From: an uncultured beta proteobacterium
GTDB taxonomy: Bacteria > Pseudomonadota > Gammaproteobacteria > Burkholderiales > Burkholderiaceae_C
Length of the DNA: 9,543 bases
NCBI GenBank assembly: GCA_903840825.1
Contig: CAIMHL010000418.1
Span: forward strand, 1 to 9,543
Direction: 5' to 3'
The notes under the pieces were generated by a model, which was given only the letters and a program-made list of their open reading frames with translations, did not search any database and was not told where the DNA came from. Each line of letters begins with the position of its first letter. The stretch's first letter is position 1. Below are positions 6,217 through 9,543 of the stretch, one piece after another. A program made the translations under genes and the position numbers.

Positions 6217-7623
6217 TTAATAATCGCCGTTGTGGCCTGAGGCCAACGACTCGAATTTGGTAATTTTGTTCATAAAGGCCAGCTTGACCACACCGGTTGG
6301 GCCATTACGCTGCTTGGCAATTATGACCTCCGCGACGCCAGGCTCCTTGCATGCATCCTTGGTGTAGTACTCGTCCCGATAAATAAACATGATGATGTCT
6401 GCATCTTGCTCAATGGCACCTGACTCGCGCAAGTCACTCATCATGGGCCGTTTGTCTGGGCGCTGCTCAACGCTTCGGTTCAACTGAGACAGCGCAATCA
6501 CTGGGCACTGAAGTTCCCGTGCAAGCATTTTCAAGCCTCGTGAAATTTCACCCAATTCGGTGGCGCGATTTTCGCCATCACTTGACGACCCGCTCATCAG
6601 TTGCAAATAGTCGACCACGATGAGGCCAAGCTTTCCGCATTGACGGGACAAACGACGCGCATTGGCCCGCAACTCACTGGAGGTCAAACCTGCAGATTCA
6701 TCGATATGCAGGGAAATGGTGCGCAACTTTTCAATCGCTTCAGTTAGCCGTGGCCACTCTTCGTCGGTCAATTTACCAGTGCGCAAATGACTCTGGTCAA
6801 TACGCCCGATGGAGCCCACGATACGCACAGCCAGTTGTGCCGCCCCCATCTCCATGGAAAATACGGCGACGGGCAGTCCTTCATTCAAAGCGACATGCTC
6901 CGCAATATTGATGGCCAACGCCGTTTTACCCATTGAAGGCCTGGCAGCAAGCACAATCAAGTCGCCCGCCTGGAACCCGGCGGTCATGCGATCGAGATCA
7001 TAAAAGCCTGTGGGCACCCCTGTTACGTCATTGGGGTTGTCGGCCATCTCCTGCACACGGTCCAGCAGATCAACTACCAAGGTATCCATGGACTGGAAGC
7101 CCTGCTTGGTGCGAGCGCCCTCTTCACCAATATTAAAAATCTTTTGCTCGGCTTCATCCAAAATGGCCGCCACCGGACGCCCTTTGGGGTTAAAGGCATT
7201 GGTCGAAATTTCGTCACTGGCAGTAACCAGTTTGCGCAGAATAGACCGCTCGCGAACAATCTCGGCATATCGGCGAATATTGCCAGCGCTGGGGACATAC
7301 TGGGCCAATGAATTGAGGTAACCCAAACCACCTACCTCTTCGGCTTTCCCCTGGCTCTGCAGTTGCTCAAACACCGTGATCACATCCGCAGGCTTTGATC
7401 CGTTGATCAAAATGCCGATAGCCGCATAAATCATACGGTGCTCATAGCGGTAAAAATCCTGATCTGTCAGCAAATCACCCACCCGGTCCCAGGCCGCGTT
7501 ATCAAGTAGCAAGCCTCCTAAAACGCTCGATTCGGCTTCAATGGAATGCGGCGGAATACGCAACTGCGCCACCTGACGGTCCAGACCAAAATCATCACTT
7601 ACAGAAGATAAAACAGCAGACAT
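6217..7623 (-). CDS. dnaB: Replicative DNA helicase DnaB
   Basis: The hexameric 5'-3' helicase that unwinds DNA at the replication fork and is loaded by DnaC/DciA-type or restart factors. The 468-residue length is normal and no intein interrupts it. Seen: N-terminal domain beginning IPPHSIEAESSVLGGLLLD (23-41), linker, then the RecA-like domain with GVPTGFYDLDRMTAG (202-216), Walker A ARPSMGKT (227-234), Glu258 in SMEM, Walker B LIVVDYLQLM (334-343, Asp338), SQLNRSVEQRPDKRP (379-393), SDLRESGAIEQDAD (396-409) and the KQRNGPTG motif (437-444) that carries the arginine-finger region. The ATG at 7623 has an AAAGGA ribosome site seven to eight nt upstream. Although it follows rplI, a terminator and a separate promoter lie between, so it appears to be its own transcription unit. 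Confidence 0.98.
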   Translation of the reverse strand: MSAVLSSVSDDFGLDRQVAQLRIPPHSIEAESSVLGGLLLDNAAWDRVGDLLTDQDFYRYEHRMIYAAIGILINGSKPADVITVFEQLQSQGKAEEVGGLGYLNSLAQYVPSAGNIRRYAEIVRERSILRKLVTASDEISTNAFNPKGRPVAAILDEAEQKIFNIGEEGARTKQGFQSMDTLVVDLLDRVQEMADNPNDVTGVPTGFYDLDRMTAGFQAGDLIVLAARPSMGKTALAINIAEHVALNEGLPVAVFSMEMGAAQLAVRIVGSIGRIDQSHLRTGKLTDEEWPRLTEAIEKLRTISLHIDESAGLTSSELRANARRLSRQCGKLGLIVVDYLQLMSGSSSDGENRATELGEISRGLKMLARELQCPVIALSQLNRSVEQRPDKRPMMSDLRESGAIEQDADIIMFIYRDEYYTKDACKEPGVAEVIIAKQRNGPTGVVKLAFMNKITKFESLASGHNGDY

Positions 7624-7679
7624 TGGATTTTCCTTTAAGGCAGTGATGCTACGCGGCAGAGGACAAAGCGTCGAGTGAA

Positions 7680-7718
7680 AAGCTGGTCACAAGTCTTTTA
7701 TAAGCTGTTGACAAGCTG
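7680..7718 (+). repeat. Three AAGCTG hexamers spaced 22 and 11 bp across the dnaB promoter
   Basis: AAGCTG occurs at 7680-7685, 7702-7707 and 7713-7718. The first two extend to 15-bp imperfect direct repeats, AAGCTGGTCACAAGT (7680-7694) and AAGCTGTTGACAAGC (7702-7716), identical at 12 of 15 positions. The middle copy touches the -10 hexamer and the second and third fill the spacer between the hexamers. The 11-bp unit places the copies on one helical face, as operator sites often are. The function is inference. Confidence 0.45.
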
Positions 7719-7724
7719 TGTAAA
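7697..7724 (-). promoter_or_regulatory. Predicted sigma-70 promoter of dnaB
   Basis: On the minus strand, -35 TTTACA (7724-7719) and -10 TATAAA (7702-7697) are separated by 16 bp; each hexamer matches five of six consensus bases. The start would fall near 7690, leaving a leader of about 67 nt before the dnaB ATG. It lies just downstream of the rplI terminator, which makes sense for an independent dnaB promoter. Not tested beyond consensus matching. Confidence 0.6.
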
Positions 7725-7749
7725 TCACGGAAAAAGTGTAGCCACCAAT

Positions 7750-7787
7750 ACAAAAGCCGCCAAGGTTTACACCCCGGCGGCTTTTGT
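7750..7787. terminator. Rho-independent terminator after rplI
   Basis: A 12-bp perfect inverted repeat, ACAAAAGCCGCC (7750-7761) and GGCGGCTTTTGT (7776-7787), with a 14-nt loop. Read on the minus strand it follows the rplI stop by about 17 nt and ends in TTTTGT, so it closes the rpsF-priB-rpsR-rplI operon before the dnaB promoter. Confidence 0.88.
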
Positions 7788-7803
7788 TAAAGAACGAAAC
7801 TAA

Positions 7804-8256
7804 TTAAGCAGTTTCGCCGTAAACAGATACGGTGATGTCCACAACCACATCAGTGTGCAATGAAACACTGACCGTGCTGTCGCTGACGATCTTGATAGGA
7901 CCGTTAGGCATACGAATTTGCGACTTGCTGACCTTGAAGCCATTTTTGGACAATTCTTCGGCGATGTCAGCATTAGTGACTGAGCCAAAGAGACGACCAT
8001 CAACGCCTGCCTTTTGTGTCAACTTGCAAGTGGTACCTGCCAATTTTTCACCTAAAGCCTGGCATTCAGCCAACTTAGCAGCAGCCGCTTTTTCCAATTC
8101 AACGCGCTTGACTTCGAACTGTTGCTTTGCAGCTTCAGTGGCACGACGGGCGCGGCCAGTTGGAATAAGGAAGTTACGGGCGTAGCCGTCTTTAACGCGA
8201 ACGATCTCACCGAGATTGCCAAGGTTCACGACCTTGTCGAGCAGAATAATTTGCAT
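7804..8256 (-). CDS. rplI: 50S ribosomal protein bL9
   Basis: A 150-residue bL9, the elongated protein that binds 23S rRNA near the L1 stalk. The N-terminal rRNA-binding domain shows MQIILLDKVVNLGNLGEIVRV (1-21) and KDGYARNFLIPTGRA (22-36). A long charged helix follows (about 40-75, rich in Ala, Lys and Glu). The C-terminal domain begins near TCKLTQKAG (76-84) and contains DGRLFGSVTNADIAEEL (86-102). The ATG has an AAGGA site eight nt upstream; this site overlaps the rpsR stop codon, so the two genes are only 11 nt apart and likely translated in concert. Last gene of the operon, followed by a terminator. Confidence 0.98.
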   Translation of the reverse strand: MQIILLDKVVNLGNLGEIVRVKDGYARNFLIPTGRARRATEAAKQQFEVKRVELEKAAAAKLAECQALGEKLAGTTCKLTQKAGVDGRLFGSVTNADIAEELSKNGFKVSKSQIRMPNGPIKIVSDSTVSVSLHTDVVVDITVSVYGETA

Positions 8257-8267
8257 GGTCGTAGTCC

Positions 8268-8552
8268 TTAGATCTTGTGCTGATCGCTGTAAGGCAGCAT
8301 CGCGAGGAAACGAGCGCGCTTGATAGCGGTGTTGAGCTGACGCTGGAATATGGCACGAGTACCAGTCAAGCGAGCAGGAATGATTTTGCCGTTTTCGGCG
8401 ATGAAGTCGCGAAGAGTGTCGATATCTTTGTAGTCGATCTCTTCAACGCCAGTCACTGTAAAGCGGCAAAAGCGCTTGCGCTTGAACAGCAAATTCTGGG
8501 CTGGGCGCTTAGGGCGCTTGTCTTTGTTATTGAAACGTTTTGGTCCGGCCAT
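8268..8552 (-). CDS. rpsR: 30S ribosomal protein bS18
   Basis: A 94-residue bS18, which pairs with bS6 on the platform of the small subunit. Signatures are the basic N-terminal tail (PKRFNNKDKRPKRP), KRFCRF (26-31), IDYKDIDTLRDFI (39-51), the RNA-binding motif RLTGTRAIFQRQL (61-73) and IKRARFLAMLPY (77-88). The start ATG at 8552 is preceded by AAGGAG at six nt, the best ribosome site in this operon together with that of rpsF. It lies 17 nt downstream of priB and 11 nt upstream of rplI. Confidence 0.98.
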   Translation of the reverse strand: MAGPKRFNNKDKRPKRPAQNLLFKRKRFCRFTVTGVEEIDYKDIDTLRDFIAENGKIIPARLTGTRAIFQRQLNTAIKRARFLAMLPYSDQHKI

Positions 8553-8569
8553 GATGGACTCCTTAAATT

Positions 8570-8878
8570 TTACGAATTAGCAATTTGCTGAAATTCTTGA
8601 ATATGAAACACAACATGCTTTCCGTTACGAGGGGTTGCCAAGAAACCCTTGAAATTCCAAGTGCTGCTGACCGCTTGCTTAACAAGCCTTTCAGCAATGA
8701 CTCCGAATGCCACTGATTTAACCGCTGCTTTAACTTGTCTATTCTGCCCAGCTTCGTTAATTTCAGACTCGTGTTCGAGTTTGAGGTTAAGAGCGGGAAG
8801 GCCAGCGGGCGTATATCTCAGAGCTTCTAACTCAACAATACAGGCCGTTAAAACTAACTGGTTGGCAATGTTATTCAC
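8570..8878 (-). CDS. priB: Primosomal replication protein PriB (SSB-like OB fold)
   Basis: PriB is a small single-stranded-DNA-binding OB-fold protein that works with PriA to restart stalled forks and leads to DnaB loading. It commonly lies between rpsF and rpsR in beta- and gammaproteobacteria, as here. Seen with numbering from the GTG start: NQLVLTACIVE (6-16), LRYTPAGLPALNLKLEHES (20-38), EAGQNRQVK (42-50) and the C-terminal strand FLATPRNGKHVVFHIQEF (80-97 approx.). I prefer the GTG at 8878-8876 (102 residues, close to E. coli's 104), because homology begins there and GAGG lies three nt upstream. A TTG at 8902-8900 directly abutting the rpsF stop codon would add eight residues (MPAFPTRN) and cannot be excluded. 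Confidence 0.88.
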   Translation of the reverse strand: MNNIANQLVLTACIVELEALRYTPAGLPALNLKLEHESEINEAGQNRQVKAAVKSVAFGVIAERLVKQAVSSTWNFKGFLATPRNGKHVVFHIQEFQQIANS

Positions 8879-8902
8879 ATTCCTCGTTGGAAAAGCAGGC
8901 AA

Positions 8903-9268
8903 TTAAGCTTGGTATTCAGCCTGTTGGGTTTTGCGAGCGTCTTCACGTTCAACAGTTTTCATCATTGAAGATGGACCGGTATCGGCCTTCTTCTTGAGAA
9001 CTGTCAAATGGCGCAGAACTGCGTCATTGAACTTGAATGCATGCTCCAACTCAGCCATCACAGCTTGGTCGGCTTCAATGTTCACGCAAAGGTAGTGAGC
9101 TTTTGCCAATTTGTTGATCATATAGATCAACTGGCGACGGCCCCAATCTTCAACGCGATGAACTTTTCCGCCGCCGGCAGTGATCATGCCCTTGTAGCGT
9201 TCCAGCATGGCGGGAACTTGTTCGCTCTGATCCGGGTGGATCATGAGGATGATTTCGTAGTGACGCAT
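8903..9268 (-). CDS. rpsF: 30S ribosomal protein bS6
   Basis: A 121-residue bS6, partner of bS18 in the central domain of the 30S subunit. It has the ferredoxin-like core MRHYEIILMIHPDQ (1-14), the conserved DWGRRQLIYMINK (41-53), AHYLCVNIEAD (57-67) and NDAVLRHLTVL (81-91). A charged, probably flexible C-terminal tail follows (about 95-121). The ATG at 9268 is preceded by AAGGAG at five nt. It is the first gene of the rpsF-priB-rpsR-rplI operon. The leader holds a 14-bp palindrome at 9287-9300 and a predicted -10 box at 9358-9353. Confidence 0.98.
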   Translation of the reverse strand: MRHYEIILMIHPDQSEQVPAMLERYKGMITAGGGKVHRVEDWGRRQLIYMINKLAKAHYLCVNIEADQAVMAELEHAFKFNDAVLRHLTVLKKKADTGPSSMMKTVEREDARKTQQAEYQA

Positions 9269-9286
9269 TGATACTCCTTATGGATA

Positions 9287-9300
9287 GCCCAAATTTGGGC
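9287..9300. promoter_or_regulatory. 14-bp palindrome in the rpsF leader
   Basis: GCCCAAATTTGGGC is a perfect palindrome just upstream of the rpsF ribosome site (AAGGAG, about 9279-9274). As DNA it could be a protein-binding site. As RNA it could form a five-pair hairpin with an AAUU loop, and flanking bases (9309-9314 with 9282-9287, including G-U pairs) could extend it. A role in controlling rpsF translation is possible but unproven. Confidence 0.4.
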
Positions 9301-9352
9301 AAGAAAAACCACCCTCAGCGTCTAATTGAGATGTGGCAAGGCTAAGCCCGTG

Positions 9353-9358
9353 ATTATA
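9353..9358 (-). promoter_or_regulatory. Predicted -10 box of the rpsF operon
   Basis: TATAAT on the minus strand (9358-9353) is a perfect -10 consensus lying over the stop codon of the upstream symporter gene. The start would be near 9346, giving a leader of about 78 nt. I see no good -35 hexamer 16-18 bp upstream, so the promoter is supported by the -10 box and position only. Confidence 0.45.
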
Positions 9359-9543
9359 TGCCATCCATGTAGACTCTTTTAGGAGCGGGTACTTCTGCAT
9401 GGTCTTGTGCCAACATGCTGACCACAACTGTCACGACAATGCCCGCGACAAACCCAAATACACCAGCCGAGACTGGCTGAATGTCAAACCACAAGCCGCT
9501 GCCCTCCAAACCCAATGAGCTCCTGAGCTGCACACTGTTGATC
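9354..9543 (-). CDS. C-terminal end of a probable sodium:solute symporter (5' part outside window)
   Basis: An open frame runs in from the right edge for 62 codons to a TAA at 9356-9354. The residues read RSSLGLEGSGLWFDIQPVSAG, then a hydrophobic span VFGFVAGIVVTVVVSML of about 17-20 residues that fits one membrane helix, and a short polar tail ending VPAPKRVYMDGI. The pattern of WF-IQP-SAGVFG followed by a helix resembles the last helix of large SSS-family (acetate-type) cation symporters of Burkholderiales, as far as I can recall; a search of the full gene would be decisive. No terminator is seen between this gene and rpsF. Confidence 0.55.
   Translation of the reverse strand, partial: INSVQLRSSLGLEGSGLWFDIQPVSAGVFGFVAGIVVTVVVSMLAQDHAEVPAPKRVYMDGI

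Noticed and set aside
9269..9353. Canonical S6:S18-binding leader motif before rpsF
   Set aside because: The known motif needs a CCG in a bulged hairpin; no CCG occurs in this leader on the coding strand.

Overview
The window is a stretch of core bacterial chromosome, about 50-55% GC by eye. It most resembles a Comamonadaceae-type member of the Burkholderiales (freshwater Rhodoferax/Polaromonas/Limnohabitans-like). That placement rests on gene order (alaA-hom-thrC; Mth938-bcp-phoH; rpsF-priB-rpsR-rplI with dnaB behind it) and on protein motifs. It is an inference from recognition, not from a search. I see no rRNA, tRNA, CRISPR array, insertion sequence, prophage or defence system.

Layout, left to right. 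Positions 6-37 are not biological: they match the Illumina read-1 universal adapter with one C missing. This marks the end of a contig with untrimmed adapter and cuts thrC short. On the minus strand, alaA (1948-3174), hom (541-1875) and the N-terminal part of thrC (38-541) form an amino-acid operon: alanine transaminase, homoserine dehydrogenase and threonine synthase. hom and thrC are joined by a TAATG overlap. Divergently on the plus strand come a small Mth938-domain protein (3284-3661), a Bcp/PrxQ-type peroxiredoxin (3805-4293), a strong terminator (4385-4417) and a PIN-PhoH ATPase (4465-6156). PhoH converges with dnaB across a short spacer holding a 10-bp hairpin without a U-tract. dnaB (6217-7623, minus) has its own predicted promoter (7697-7724), preceded by the terminator of the ribosomal operon rpsF-priB-rpsR-rplI (9268 down to 7804, minus). 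The right edge holds the last 62 codons of a membrane protein that looks like a sodium:solute symporter.

How the genes relate. hom and thrC are successive branch enzymes of the aspartate pathway to threonine, with an alanine/glutamate transaminase upstream. bS6, bS18 and bL9 are ribosomal proteins. PriB is the restart primosome protein encoded among them, and DnaB is the replicative helicase that the restart machinery loads, so translation and replication genes lie together. 

I did not find a new biological system. The second-look items are regulatory or technical: the adapter; three AAGCTG hexamers at 22 and 11 bp spacing around the dnaB promoter; an rpsF promoter overlapping the upstream stop codon; a palindrome in the rpsF leader; a possibly leaderless hom; and a peroxiredoxin lacking the usual CxxxxC resolving cysteine.
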